Below, piece by piece: positions 29,511 to 38,187 of a stretch of 47,007 nt of DNA. This DNA is from Candidatus Staskawiczbacteria bacterium RIFCSPHIGHO2_02_FULL_43_16 (GTDB lineage Bacteria; Patescibacteriota; Minisyncoccia; Minisyncoccales; Staskawiczbacteraceae), in NCBI GenBank assembly GCA_001821935.1, contig MHOU01000011.1, positions 1 to 47,007 on the forward strand, in the 5' to 3' direction. The notes under the pieces are model-generated. The model saw nothing but the letters and a program-made list of their open reading frames with translations. It had not been told where the DNA came from and did no database searches. The first letter of the stretch is position 1. Each line of letters opens with the position of its first letter. The position numbers and the translations under genes were made by a program.

Positions 29511-30242
29511 TTATCCCTCTCTCGCTATAACGATGCCCCAAACTTGTTTGGCGCCAGCCTCTTTGAGAACCCTGGCGCATTCGGCCATGGTAGAGCCGGT
29601 AGTGTAAACATCATCAATTAAGAATATTTTTTTGCCTTGGATTTGGGCGGGATTTTTTATGTTAAACGCGCCACGCAGATTTTCTTCGCGCTCTTTGGCA
29701 TTGAGTTTTAACTGATCGTTGGTCTTTTTTATTTTTACCAAATTACCTGAAATTAATGGGACATTTAAGACTTGTCCTATCTTTTGTCCTAGCAATTCTG
29801 ATTGGTTATAGCCACGTTCTTTCTGCTTATTTTTGTGCAATGGCACGGGAATGATGACGCTGTGTTCCCAAATTCCAGGGCTTGTGTTTTGCGCCAATAT
29901 TAGATGTTCCAGTACGATTTCTGCCAAAAATGGCGTCAAGGTTTTTATGTAGGGCTCGTATTTGAAGTGGTGGATCATTTTGCGGGTAAGTGATTTTTCT
30001 TTGTAGGGCAAGGCCGAGTATAAACCCGAAAGTTTTTTATCTTGGCAGCGGGAACACTTACCTGTTGCGCCCGGTGGCAATCTTAATGGGTCTTTGCCGC
30101 ATAAGCAATAATTATATTCAGAAATATCCAGGATTGATTTGCAGTCGTAGCAAAGCAACGCGCCCTCTTTATTGCAACCGAAGCAGAAGGAAGGGAAAAA
30201 CAGTTCCAGTAAGAAGTTTGAAATTTTATGGAGCGTGTTCAT
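29511..30242 (-). CDS. comFC: ComF-family phosphoribosyltransferase-like competence protein
   Basis: 243 residues. An N-terminal zinc-ribbon-like part has paired cysteines (CFGCNKEG, CYDCKS, CLCGKDP, CSRCQDKK), followed by a type I phosphoribosyltransferase domain with the PRPP-binding motif IFLIDDVYTTGSTM (about residues 208-221) and the conserved PVPLHKNKQKERGYNQSELL. ComFC is needed for natural transformation in several bacteria, probably handling incoming single-stranded DNA. It is divergent from the type IV pilus operon, which fits a shared DNA-uptake role. Length is normal. Confidence 0.9.
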   Translation of the reverse strand: MNTLHKISNFLLELFFPSFCFGCNKEGALLCYDCKSILDISEYNYCLCGKDPLRLPPGATGKCSRCQDKKLSGLYSALPYKEKSLTRKMIHHFKYEPYIKTLTPFLAEIVLEHLILAQNTSPGIWEHSVIIPVPLHKNKQKERGYNQSELLGQKIGQVLNVPLISGNLVKIKKTNDQLKLNAKEREENLRGAFNIKNPAQIQGKKIFLIDDVYTTGSTMAECARVLKEAGAKQVWGIVIAREG

Positions 30243-30317
30243 ACCCTTTTATTTATTGCCTCCGGCAGAATTAAGTAGGGTATAAGTGTTGACTACCTCT
30301 CTTTGGGGTAATCAACC

Positions 30318-30326
30318 TTATCCACA
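30318..30326 (+). promoter_or_regulatory. DnaA-box sequence between comFC and pilM
   Basis: An exact TTATCCACA. A TATAAT at 30350-30355 sits downstream and may be the -10 of the pilM promoter, but no clear -35 is seen. Confidence 0.35.
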
Positions 30327-30388
30327 GTGTTATTGTTTTTTAGTTATTATATAATATATGAAGGCAATATTACATTGTGCATTTTTCT

Positions 30389-31462
30389 ATGAGTGATTTT
30401 TTCAAAAACCTTAATCTGTTTTTGCCTAAAAAAATGGTGGGCATAGATATTGGCACTTCCGCAATAAAAATTGTGGAAATTTCGCGCTGGGGAAAGGGGA
30501 AAACCCTGGAAAATTACGGCCATATCACCTCTGATTCCATTTACAAAGATTCGCCGCTGGCCGTTGACCGGGGCAGCCGCGCGCTTTCACGTGATTTTGT
30601 GCCCTTGGCCATAAAAGGCATTTTACAAGAAGCAAAAATAAAAACCAAAGAGGCGGTATTTTCCATCCCAGATTTTTACACCTTTTGTACTTCATTTGAC
30701 ATTCCCCCGATGCCCCAAAAAGAAATTGCCGGAGCGGTCCAATACAATGCTTCCCAATATGTGACGCTACCCATGAAAGAAGTGACGCTGGATTGGAAAA
30801 TAATATCGGGCGCGCCCAATGGGAGCACTCCGCTGAAAATATTTTTAGTGGCGGTGCCCAACCAGGTTATCCAGGAATACCAGGCAATAGCAAAAGAGGC
30901 CGGCCTTGAATTATATGCCATGGAAGCCGAAGCCACGGCCATTTCCCGGGCGCTGGCGCGCGGCAGCAAAAAAACCATTTGCCTGATGGATATTGGCGTG
31001 CAAAGTTCAACGGTCAATATTATTGATGACGGCGTTTTAAAGAGAAGTTATAGTTTTAATTTTTACAGCGGCCAGCTGGCCAAGACGGTTTCGGGAGCCC
31101 TGGGAGTGGGCCTTCCAGAAGCGGAAAAAATAAAAAATAAAGACGGGATTAATTCTCCCAACAACACCATTGGCGAGGCCTTGCGTTTGCTGGTAGATCC
31201 TTTGGTGGTCCAGTTGCGCAGCATCTCTTCGGAATTTACCCAGTCGGAACAAAAAGAAGTGCAGGAAATTTATTTGACCGGCGGCACCGCCAACTTGCCC
31301 GGCCTAAAAGAGCATATCAACCAGAAACTGGGCAAAACCGCCACGGTGCCAAATTGCTTTTCAGATTTTTTATACCCGCCGATCCTTGAAGATAAGTTGC
31401 GCGCCATGAGCCCGGGATTTTCAGCCGCCATGGGGGTGGCAATCGGAGGGTTAGAAATTTAA
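30389..31462 (+). CDS. pilM: Type IV pilus assembly protein PilM
   Basis: 357 residues from ATG 30389; a GTG at 30377 would add four. It has an actin-like ATPase fold: phosphate 1 loop MVGIDIGTSAIKIVEIS (about 17-33), a second strand pair TICLMDIGVQSSTVNII and the adenosine motif IYLTGGTANLPGL. PilM forms a cytoplasmic ring that binds the PilN tail and links the platform to the PilB/PilT motors. It opens the pilus operon at its usual place, before PilN- and PilO-like genes. Confidence 0.92.
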   Translation: MSDFFKNLNLFLPKKMVGIDIGTSAIKIVEISRWGKGKTLENYGHITSDSIYKDSPLAVDRGSRALSRDFVPLAIKGILQEAKIKTKEAVFSIPDFYTFCTSFDIPPMPQKEIAGAVQYNASQYVTLPMKEVTLDWKIISGAPNGSTPLKIFLVAVPNQVIQEYQAIAKEAGLELYAMEAEATAISRALARGSKKTICLMDIGVQSSTVNIIDDGVLKRSYSFNFYSGQLAKTVSGALGVGLPEAEKIKNKDGINSPNNTIGEALRLLVDPLVVQLRSISSEFTQSEQKEVQEIYLTGGTANLPGLKEHINQKLGKTATVPNCFSDFLYPPILEDKLRAMSPGFSAAMGVAIGGLEI

Positions 31463-31485
31463 TGTGAAATTTAACCATTTGAAAA

Positions 31486-32058
31486 ATGGACAGTAATACT
31501 ATTTATCAGCAAAAAGACCGGTCGTGGATGGTGAATGTGGCGTTTTATTTTACCGCCGCGGCATTGGCGTTGGCCATGTTTTCTTACACTGTTTTTTATC
31601 TGAAAACCCAATTGCAGGCTCAAAAAATTGTTGCCATAGACAAAAAAATAGCGGTGTACGGCACGCAGGAACAAAAGCAGCATGAAGCACAGGTGTTTGA
31701 CTATAAAAAAAAGATAGATGATTTCGCTCTGGTGGTGGACAGCCATGCCATGTCTTCCAATGTATTCACTTTCTTGGAAGCAAACACCTTGCCGGGCCTG
31801 GCGTTTTCAAGTTTTTCCATGTCCGGGCTCCAGCATGAAATCCGCCTGTCCGGGGAGGCCGATGACATGGCCGTATTGGGAAAGCAGTTCGGGGTATTTG
31901 AAGAAAACAAAGAACACATCAGGCATATCAGCGTTTTGAATTCAAAAGTTACTGCTTTGGGAAAGATCGCTTTTACATTTAACATTGATTTGGAGCCGGC
32001 CATTTTCAAATACGGCGCGCAATTTTCTGCGGCGGCTCCGGCAGATTCCCTACCATGA
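31486..32058 (+). CDS. PilN-like type IV pilus platform protein
   Basis: 190 residues. A short cytoplasmic N-terminus with SNTIYQQKDRSW precedes one membrane helix (about 18-40), a coiled-coil region (residues about 42-80, rich in Lys/Gln) and a ferredoxin-like outer domain. In PilN the cytoplasmic tail docks into PilM. Sequence identity to classical PilN is low, so the call rests on position directly after pilM, size and topology. Its stop overlaps the start of the next gene (ATGA). Confidence 0.7.
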   Translation: MDSNTIYQQKDRSWMVNVAFYFTAAALALAMFSYTVFYLKTQLQAQKIVAIDKKIAVYGTQEQKQHEAQVFDYKKKIDDFALVVDSHAMSSNVFTFLEANTLPGLAFSSFSMSGLQHEIRLSGEADDMAVLGKQFGVFEENKEHIRHISVLNSKVTALGKIAFTFNIDLEPAIFKYGAQFSAAAPADSLP

Positions 32059-32624
32059 ATAAGCCAGTTATCATTACTATTTTTTTGATTCTTATGGTCA
32101 TGCTGACATTCCTGTTTGCCGTTCCGCAGTATAACCAATACCGCCTTTTACAGGCGCAAGTGGCCGAAAAGCGGGCCCAGTACAGCGGGGAATCCATTTA
32201 TTTTGCCAGAATATCGGACATTCTTTCGGGTTTGGAAAGCCGGCGGGATGTGCTGGATAAAATCCAAAGCGCCCTGCCAGCCGATTTTTCGCTGGCGCCG
32301 CTGGTGGATTTTTTACAAAAAAAAGCGGATGAAAATGGAATTAAAATAACGGCCATGGTGTTTTCCCAAATGCCGCCGGTGGCAGATCAATCTCTCGCTC
32401 TGGCCGCGCCCGGACAGGTAAAGGACCTGTCATTCACCCTGGACTCCACGGGGAGTTATCAGGGGTTGAAAGATTTTTTATTTGCCATGGATAATTCGGC
32501 ACGGTTATTTGAAGTTGACACCCTTTCTTTTTTGACCATAGACCCACTTTCAGGCGCCAGGGCCGCAAGAAACCAGCCGCCCCAATACAGTTTAAAGTTA
32601 GAGGTGAGGACAAGGGCGTATTAA
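32055..32624 (+). CDS. PilO-like type IV pilus platform protein
   Basis: 189 residues. An N-terminal membrane helix (about residues 5-24, VIITIFLILMVMLTFLFAV), a coiled coil (QYNQYRLLQAQVAEKRAQY) and a ferredoxin-like domain with G-S-Y-Q-G-L-K-D-F-L, the segment typical of PilO. PilO pairs with PilN in the periplasm or wall-facing space and aligns the pilus machine. It overlaps the pilN-like gene by 4 bases and precedes a small anchored protein. Confidence 0.78.
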   Translation: MNKPVIITIFLILMVMLTFLFAVPQYNQYRLLQAQVAEKRAQYSGESIYFARISDILSGLESRRDVLDKIQSALPADFSLAPLVDFLQKKADENGIKITAMVFSQMPPVADQSLALAAPGQVKDLSFTLDSTGSYQGLKDFLFAMDNSARLFEVDTLSFLTIDPLSGARAARNQPPQYSLKLEVRTRAY

Positions 32625-32640
32625 TTTTACATTTACCGCC

Positions 32641-32919
32641 ATGGCCATTATTTTCATTTCAATCAAAAAAAGGCAGCAGAAGTTTTTTTGGGCCATATCA
32701 GTACTGTTCTTTTTGGCTGTGGGGATACTTTCTTTTTTGGTGTTGCTGCCTGAATTGGACGAATCGGGTGATATTGTGGTCCAGGAAGTGTTTGAGGCTC
32801 CTGATGTCAACATCAATTTTGAAGCCTTGGATTCGGCCCAGGTAAAAAGTTTAGAACCGTTTTTGCCCGCCACCATAGGTGGCGCCGGCGCGGGGAGAGA
32901 TAATCCGTTTCAACCATAA
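32641..32919 (+). CDS. Small anchored protein in the pilus operon (92 aa)
   Basis: 92 residues: a basic N-terminus (ISIKKRQQK), one membrane helix (about 16-37) and an acidic outer tail ending GGAGAGRDNPFQP. The position after PilO would suit a PilP-like role, and the ending GRDNPFxP is a short motif also seen in PilP-type proteins, but the PilP beta domain is missing. It lies 3 bases before pilB. Confidence 0.65.
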   Translation: MAIIFISIKKRQQKFFWAISVLFFLAVGILSFLVLLPELDESGDIVVQEVFEAPDVNINFEALDSAQVKSLEPFLPATIGGAGAGRDNPFQP

Positions 32920-32922
32920 CCC

Positions 32923-34644
32923 ATGTTGTTAATCCAAGAATTATTTTTAGCTAAAACCATTACCCAAGAAAAAAGGGATGCTTTGGCTCGCCAAGTGGAA
33001 ACTACCGGCAAAACGGAAGAGGAGATTTTACTGCAAGAAAAAGTCCTTGAAGAAGGCGCGCTGTTTGAGTTAAAAAGTAAGCTGGTCAAGGTGCCGCTGT
33101 TAAAGCCCCAATCCGATGAAATCCCTCTGGAAGTGCTGGAATTGATATCTGAAGAAGCGGCGGGAAATTACAGCATGGTGCCGTTATTTAAAAAAGGCAA
33201 TATGGTGGGTGTGGGCATGGCCTATCCGGAAAACGTATTGGCCCAAAACGCTTTGCGGTTTTTAAGCCGTCGCCAGAATTTCAATTACGAAATTCACTTA
33301 ATCACGTTTTCGGACTTGCACACCATTTTAAAACAGTATCGCACCTTAAAACGGGAAACCAAAAAAGCCCTAAACGAGCTGGGCAAAGAGCAAGACGAGG
33401 TGCTGATTGGCTTGGGCCAAAATGCCGATTCCGCCCAAATGTCCGAAGATGCGCCGATCATTAAAATGGTGCTGGTCATTTTGCGCCATGCCCTGGAAGG
33501 CAATGCTTCGGATATCCACCTTGAACCCAGCCGTGAGAAATTGAATGTGCGTTTCCGCCAAGACGGCATTTTGCATTTGAGTTTGTTTTTGCCGCTTTCG
33601 GTGCACTTGTCCATCGTTTCGCGCATTAAAATTTTAGCCAACCTTAAAATTGATGAAAAAAGGCTCCCGCAAGACGGCCGGTTTTCCGCCAAAATAAATA
33701 ATAAGAATATTGATTTTAGGGTCGCCACCTTGCCGACGCTGTATGGGGAAAAAGTGGAAATCCGGGTCCTTAACCCCCAGGAAGGCTTAAAGCCATTTGA
33801 AAAAATGGGGCTTTCCCAGCGCAATTTGGCGTTGATCCAGGCGGCCATCAAAAACCCCTACGGCCTAATTTTATCTTCCGGCCCGACCGGATCAGGAAAA
33901 ACCACCACCTTGTACGCGTTTTTGCAAGAACTAAACCAGGAGGGCGTGAATATTGTTACCATTGAAGATCCGGTGGAATATTCTATTGACGGCATTAACC
34001 AGTCGCAGGTAAAAACCGAAATCGGCTACACTTTTGCCAATGCTCTGCGCCAGATTCTGCGCCAGGATCCCAATATCATCATGGTGGGGGAAGTGCGCGA
34101 CGAAGAAACCGCCAATTTGGTGGTGCACGCTTCACTCACGGGGCATGTGGTGCTTAGCACCATCCACACCAATTCCGCTGTCGGGGTTATTTTACGGCTG
34201 ATTGACATGGGAATTAAACCGTTTTTGATTCCCTCAACCTTGAAGGTGGCCATTTCCCAAAGGCTGATCCGCACCCTGTGTGAAAAATGCAAGAAAAAAG
34301 TGGCCGTGAACGAGAAAGTCAAAACCTATATCGCAAAAAATATAAAAACCCTACCGCTGGCGGTAAAAAAAGAAATGAATCTTGGCGATGGGGCCTTTGT
34401 GTACGAGGCCAATGGCTGCGAATTGTGTAATTTTAAAGGCTACAAGGGTCGGGTGGGGTTGTATGAAGTATTATCGATGAACGAAGAAATTGCCGCCATT
34501 ATTTTGAAAAATCCGGCGGAAAGTTTGATTTTAGCCGAAGCTCAAAAACAGGGCATGCTGACCATGGCCCAAGAAGGGATATTTAAAGCGCTGGCCGGGG
34601 AAACTTCTATTGACGAAGTGGCTCGAGCCACCGAAGAAATTTAA
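32923..34644 (+). CDS. pilB: Type IV pilus extension ATPase PilB
   Basis: 573 residues of the GspE/PilB family: an N-terminal MshEN-type domain (about 1-130), then the ATPase with IILSSGPTGSGKTTTLYA-type Walker A (about residues 317-333), an Asp box TIEDPVEYSIDGINQSQV, Walker B NIIMVGEVRDEETANL and the tetracysteine zinc site CEKCKK ... CELCNFKGYKGR. The zinc site and the N-terminal domain separate it from PilT. It powers pilin polymerisation at the inner face of the membrane. The stop abuts the ATG of the receiver gene (TAAATG). Confidence 0.95.
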   Translation: MLLIQELFLAKTITQEKRDALARQVETTGKTEEEILLQEKVLEEGALFELKSKLVKVPLLKPQSDEIPLEVLELISEEAAGNYSMVPLFKKGNMVGVGMAYPENVLAQNALRFLSRRQNFNYEIHLITFSDLHTILKQYRTLKRETKKALNELGKEQDEVLIGLGQNADSAQMSEDAPIIKMVLVILRHALEGNASDIHLEPSREKLNVRFRQDGILHLSLFLPLSVHLSIVSRIKILANLKIDEKRLPQDGRFSAKINNKNIDFRVATLPTLYGEKVEIRVLNPQEGLKPFEKMGLSQRNLALIQAAIKNPYGLILSSGPTGSGKTTTLYAFLQELNQEGVNIVTIEDPVEYSIDGINQSQVKTEIGYTFANALRQILRQDPNIIMVGEVRDEETANLVVHASLTGHVVLSTIHTNSAVGVILRLIDMGIKPFLIPSTLKVAISQRLIRTLCEKCKKKVAVNEKVKTYIAKNIKTLPLAVKKEMNLGDGAFVYEANGCELCNFKGYKGRVGLYEVLSMNEEIAAIILKNPAESLILAEAQKQGMLTMAQEGIFKALAGETSIDEVARATEEI

Positions 34645-35010
34645 ATGAAAAAAATTCTCATTGTGGAAGACGATCCGTTTATTGTTGATATTTACGCCAG
34701 CCAGCTAAAAGGCCAAGGTTATGCGGTTGATATTGCCAACAACGGTGAAATGGCGCTGGAAAAAATTAAAAACAACTATCCCGATGTATTGCTGTTGGAT
34801 TTAATTTTGCCCAAAATGGACGGCTGGGAGGTGTTAAAAAATCTGCGCCATGATCCCCGGACCAAAGAGTTGAAGGTGATTGTCATTTCCAACCTCAATC
34901 AAAAAGAAAATGCCGATAATATTTCCAGTTTTAATGTTTCCAAATATCTTTTAAAAATTCAAACTACGCCCGAAGAAATCTCAAAAGCGGTTAAAGAATT
35001 AATCGGATAA
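34645..35010 (+). CDS. Single-domain response regulator (receiver)
   Basis: 121 residues, a lone CheY-like receiver: acidic pocket E8-D9-D10, phospho-acceptor Asp in VLLLDLILPKMDGWEVL (about residue 52), Ser in VIVISN and a lysine in YLLKIQTTPEEI. There is no output domain. It lies between pilB and pilT with no gap to pilB, so it most likely acts by protein contact on the pilus motors, as PilG/PilH-type receivers do. The partner kinase is not in this window. Confidence 0.88.
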   Translation: MKKILIVEDDPFIVDIYASQLKGQGYAVDIANNGEMALEKIKNNYPDVLLLDLILPKMDGWEVLKNLRHDPRTKELKVIVISNLNQKENADNISSFNVSKYLLKIQTTPEEISKAVKELIG

Positions 35011-35016
35011 AAACAC

Positions 35017-36081
35017 ATGGAACACTTGCAAACGCTAAAAAAGGTACTGGATATCGCCATAGAACAAAAAGCTTCCGACTTGCTGATTTCGGTGGGGCAC
35101 CCGCCGGTGATAAGAATTACCGGTCAATTGGCGCCCTTGATGAAAGAGAAAAAATTGACGGCGCAAGATTGCCAGGGCTTTGCTTATGCCTTAATAGGCG
35201 AAGAGCAAAAAAAGCGGCTTTCAACTGAAAAGGAAATTGATTTTTCTTATGATCACGGCGGCAAGGCCAGATTCCGCGTCAATATTTTTTACCAGCAAGG
35301 CGCCATCAGCATGGCCCTGCGGTTGATTCCCTCTGAGATTAAAACCATTGAAGATTTGGGCTTGCCTCCGGTGTTGCATGAATTTACCAATAAATCGCAG
35401 GGGTTGGTGCTGGTGACGGGCGCCAGCGGACAGGGGAAATCAACCACTTTGGCTTCACTGATAGATGAAATAAACCAAACCCGGGCCGTCCACATTATCA
35501 CCATTGAAGACCCGATAGAATACCTGTACCAGGGCAATAAAGCCATCGTTGAACAGCGGGAAGTTTCGGTTGATACCAATTCCTTTCCCGCCGCCCTGAG
35601 GGCCATGTTCCGGCAGAATCCGGACGTGATCATGGTGGGAGAAATGCGTGACCTGGAAACTATCAGCACCACCATCACCGCCGCTGAAACGGGCCACTTG
35701 GTGTTTGCCACCCTGCACACCAATTCGGCCGCCCAATCCATTCACCGCATGATTGATGTGTTCCCCCCCGAACAGCAAAACCAGATTAGGTTTCAGTTGG
35801 CCGCTTCGCTGCTGGGCGTAGTTTCTCAGCGGCTGGTACCGCGCCTTTCCGGCGGCTTTGTCCCGGCTTGCGAGGTGATGATTGCCAACCCGGCCATTTC
35901 CAATTTAATCAGGGAAAATAAAAACCATGAAATTCCCGCGGTCATAGAAACCTCTTCGCGCGAGGGCATGCTTTCGCTCAACCGGGCATTGGCCGACTTG
36001 GTAAGAAACAAAGAAATTTCTTTGAAAGATTCGGTTGATTATTCGTTAAATCCTCTTGAATTGAAAAATCTTTTAAGATAA
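35017..36081 (+). CDS. pilT: Type IV pilus retraction ATPase PilT
   Basis: 354 residues. It has Walker A LVTGASGQGKSTTLAS (the usual P-T-G-S is A-S-G-Q here), Asp box TIEDPIEYLY, Walker B VIMVGEMRDLETI and His box HLVFATLHTNSAAQSIHRMIDVFPPEQQ. The C-terminal A-(I/N)-R-x-L-I-R-E-x-K-x-x-x-(I/M) segment (ISNLIRENKNHEIPAVIETS) is PilT-type, not PilB. It drives pilus retraction and, with ComF, DNA uptake or pulling towards a surface. A 150-bp fold-back region separates it from pilC. Confidence 0.94.
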   Translation: MEHLQTLKKVLDIAIEQKASDLLISVGHPPVIRITGQLAPLMKEKKLTAQDCQGFAYALIGEEQKKRLSTEKEIDFSYDHGGKARFRVNIFYQQGAISMALRLIPSEIKTIEDLGLPPVLHEFTNKSQGLVLVTGASGQGKSTTLASLIDEINQTRAVHIITIEDPIEYLYQGNKAIVEQREVSVDTNSFPAALRAMFRQNPDVIMVGEMRDLETISTTITAAETGHLVFATLHTNSAAQSIHRMIDVFPPEQQNQIRFQLAASLLGVVSQRLVPRLSGGFVPACEVMIANPAISNLIRENKNHEIPAVIETSSREGMLSLNRALADLVRNKEISLKDSVDYSLNPLELKNLLR

Positions 36082-36091
36082 GGTATCCAGC

Positions 36092-36178
36092 GGAAATGGG
36101 GCCGCAAGGGAATGGTATGTTCTCATTTTTTACAAAATGCGAACTGAGTGTCGCTACGCTCCCTCAAACCCCATTTCC
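36092..36178. repeat. Fold-back sequence between pilT and pilC
   Basis: GGAAATGGGG (36092-36101) and CCCCATTTCC (36169-36178) are perfect complements enclosing further short repeats (CATTTT/AAAATG). It separates pilT from pilC. No T run follows, so it is not a clear terminator. Confidence 0.7.
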
Positions 36179-36223
36179 GAGGTGAATTTCCAAATCCCAT
36201 TCTATTTTTAAAAATAAAAGTCT

Positions 36224-36251
36224 GGGATAAGTGTTCGCCAAGGCTCCCTTA
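36224..36251. repeat. Inverted copy of the prepilin-leader repeat
   Basis: GGGATAAGTGTTCGCCAAGG and following CTCCCTTA is the reverse complement, with two mismatches in 28, of the sequence that encodes KGALANTYP at 37701 and 39005. It lies just before the pilC start. Confidence 0.82.
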
Positions 36252-36269
36252 GCTTCGCTTAATAAATTC

Positions 36270-37478
36270 ATGAAGTTTAATTATCGGGCACGAACCAAAG
36301 AAGGTAAAATGGAAGCTGGCACCATTGAAGCGTATTCCCAGGAAGCCGCCGCTATTTTGTTGCAAAAATATAATATTTTCCCCACGTATTTGGCCGTCCA
36401 GGAACAGAAGAGTTCTTTTTTAAAGCGGGCAACCTTCAGCCCGCCTGTTTCCAAAAAAGACCTGGCGATTTTTTTTAAGCAATTGTCCATCATGCTTGAT
36501 TCCCGCGTTCCTGTGGTCAGCAGCCTAGCCAGCCTTGCTGCCCAAACCAATAAAAAGAGCTTTAAAGAAATCATCAAAGACATTGCCGGCTTGGTTGAAG
36601 AGGGCGCCCCGCTTTCAGGGGCTTTTGGGGCTTACCCGCGCCTGTTCGGTCCCTTTTATATTAATTTAGTGAAGTCCGGCGAGGCTTCAGGCAACATTTC
36701 AGCTTCGCTTAATTACATTTCACTCCACCTTGAACGGGAACATGATATTTTGGTCCAATTGCGCCAGGCGATGCTGTATCCGGTGTTCGTATTTTGCGTG
36801 TTACTGGTAGTCATTGCCATTATTATCATTGAAGTAATGCCCCGCATCGCCAGCCTGGTTGAAGAATCAGGAACCGCGCCTTCAGCTTTTATATCAGCTA
36901 CCCTGGGTTTTTACGCATTTTTAGGAAATTGGTGGTGGGTGTTGCTGGTGCTAGTTCTGGCGGTTGCCGGGCTTATTATTTTTTATGTAAACACCCAAGA
37001 AGGCAAAAGCGCCACCAGCAGGATGCTTTTGAAAATACCTTTTTTAGGAGGAGTATTAAAGAAAGTGTTTATTGCCAGGTTTTGTTCAAATATTTCCACC
37101 TTGATTGTGGCCGGAGTTTCCATTCAAAGTGCTCTGAAAATTACCGAAGATACGGTAAGCAACCCGGTGTATCGCCAGATTGCTTCCCAAATAGGGAAAG
37201 AAATCTCAGAGGGAGAAAAAATAAGCTACGTGATGGTAAAATATAAAGATTATTTTCCGCCCTTCGTAGTGCAAATGGTTAAGGTGGGGGAAGAAACGGG
37301 GAAACTTGACCAGACGCTAAGCCAGGTGGCGGATTTTTATCAAAAAGACATTAAGGGGGCGATAGATTTGTTTTCCAGTTTGCTGGAACCCGTAATGATT
37401 ATCGGATTGGGTATTGTGGTGGCGGCCATGGCTATTTCCGTGCTTGGTCCGCTTTACGGCGCGCTGGGAACCATATAG
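36270..37478 (+). CDS. pilC: Type IV pilus inner-membrane platform protein PilC
   Basis: 402 residues from ATG 36270 (KFNYRARTKEGKMEAGTIEA, the family's normal beginning). A GTG at 36231 lies in a repeat and would add a non-conserved leader. Two T2SSF domains are seen (about 60-185 and 265-385), each with G-x-x-L and F-x-x-L/V-x-x-G-E-x-(S/T)-G (FYINLVKSGEASGN; FVVQMVKVGEETGK), and three membrane helices. PilC is the platform rotated by PilB and PilT. A TAGGTGTT-type fold-back element lies immediately after the stop. Confidence 0.93.
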   Translation: MKFNYRARTKEGKMEAGTIEAYSQEAAAILLQKYNIFPTYLAVQEQKSSFLKRATFSPPVSKKDLAIFFKQLSIMLDSRVPVVSSLASLAAQTNKKSFKEIIKDIAGLVEEGAPLSGAFGAYPRLFGPFYINLVKSGEASGNISASLNYISLHLEREHDILVQLRQAMLYPVFVFCVLLVVIAIIIIEVMPRIASLVEESGTAPSAFISATLGFYAFLGNWWWVLLVLVLAVAGLIIFYVNTQEGKSATSRMLLKIPFLGGVLKKVFIARFCSNISTLIVAGVSIQSALKITEDTVSNPVYRQIASQIGKEISEGEKISYVMVKYKDYFPPFVVQMVKVGEETGKLDQTLSQVADFYQKDIKGAIDLFSSLLEPVMIIGLGIVVAAMAISVLGPLYGALGTI

Positions 37479-37552
37479 GTGCTGGGTATTTGGTGCCAGG
37501 TGTTGGAACGATTACATGCGTACACCCTAACACCTAAAACCCAACACCTAAT
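37479..37552. repeat. Empty TAGGTGTT fold-back element after pilC
   Basis: The left arm (AGGTGCTGGGTATTTGGTGC onward, 37479-37506) is largely the reverse complement of the right arm (ACACCCTAACACCTAAAACC onward, 37522-37552). The loop is about 15 bases, ACGATTACATGCGT. The right arm resembles 22628-22661 beside the four-helix gene. Confidence 0.88.
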
Positions 37553-37556
37553 TAGG

Positions 37557-37565
37557 TTATCCACA
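37557..37565 (+). promoter_or_regulatory. DnaA-box sequence upstream of the major pilin
   Basis: An exact TTATCCACA directly after the fold-back element and 10 bases before the predicted -35 of the pilin promoter. Confidence 0.35.
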
Positions 37566-37574
37566 CCTTGGTCA

Positions 37575-37603
37575 TTGTTTGGCAGATAAGACCATAATAT
37601 AAT
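37575..37603 (+). promoter_or_regulatory. Predicted promoter of the major pilin
   Basis: TTGTTT (37575-37580) and TATAAT (37598-37603) with 17 bases between. A second TATAAT at 37643-37648 lacks a good -35. Confidence 0.55.
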
Positions 37604-37683
37604 TATATGAAGAATATTAAAGAAAGGTCGATTCTACTGTAATATAATATCTTGAAAAATTATTTATTAATTTTAAAATAACC

Positions 37684-38169
37684 ATGAATAAACAAAAAGG
37701 TAAGGGAGCATTAGCGAACACTTATCCTGCAAGTTTTATGCGGGGCTTTACTATTATTGAATTGTTAGTGGTAGTTGCGATCATTGCCGTATTGGCGGCC
37801 ATTGTATTGGTAAACGTTACCGGATACATTAATCAGGGCAAAAACGCCGCTATTAAGGCGAACTTGGCTACCGTATTGACCAATGGAGCGGTGTTCTATG
37901 ATGATAACAGCACCTATGATGGATTTTGCGGTTCCGCTAATTTTACTGGTCCTCAAGCCGCAATTGCGGCTACCGCTGAAGCCGCTATTTGTTTTGTAAA
38001 TGATGCTGACACTGCTTGGTGCTCATGCGCCAGCCTGAAAACAACCGGCGACGAAGGGGCTGCGGCTACCTTCTGTGTGGATTCAACCGGATACAAAAAA
38101 GTATCCGAAGTTAGCGCTGATTGTACAGCAAGATGCACCACCCCTGCTACGGGAGGTTGTATTGACTAA
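37684..38169 (+). CDS. Type IV major pilin-like protein
   Basis: 161 residues. The class III signal is at MRG|FTIIELLVVVAIIAVLAAI: Phe after cleavage, Glu5 and a long helix. The mature protein has a head rich in cysteine (CGSANF; CFVNDADTAWCSC; CVDSTG; CTARCTTPATGGC), likely disulfide-stabilised. A separate promoter and a strong terminator mark it as an independent, probably highly expressed unit, so it is likely the major subunit. The 21-residue leader contains KGKGALANTYP, encoded by a repeat shared with 39001-39060. An internal ATG at 37738 would leave only MRG as leader. Confidence 0.9.
   Translation: MNKQKGKGALANTYPASFMRGFTIIELLVVVAIIAVLAAIVLVNVTGYINQGKNAAIKANLATVLTNGAVFYDDNSTYDGFCGSANFTGPQAAIAATAEAAICFVNDADTAWCSCASLKTTGDEGAAATFCVDSTGYKKVSEVSADCTARCTTPATGGCID
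37697..37756 (+). repeat. Prepilin-leader repeat, copy 1
   Basis: Sixty bases starting AAGGTAAGGGAGCATTAGCG match 39001-39060 with five or six differences, then similarity falls away. It encodes the leader and the cleavage site of the major pilin. Confidence 0.9.
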
Positions 38170-38187
38170 TTGGTCATCTTTTTTCAC

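Noticed and set aside
36231..36269. Upstream GTG start for pilC
   Set aside because: It lies inside a dispersed repeat, and PilC proteins normally begin at the K-F-x-Y-x-A-R segment encoded from 36270.
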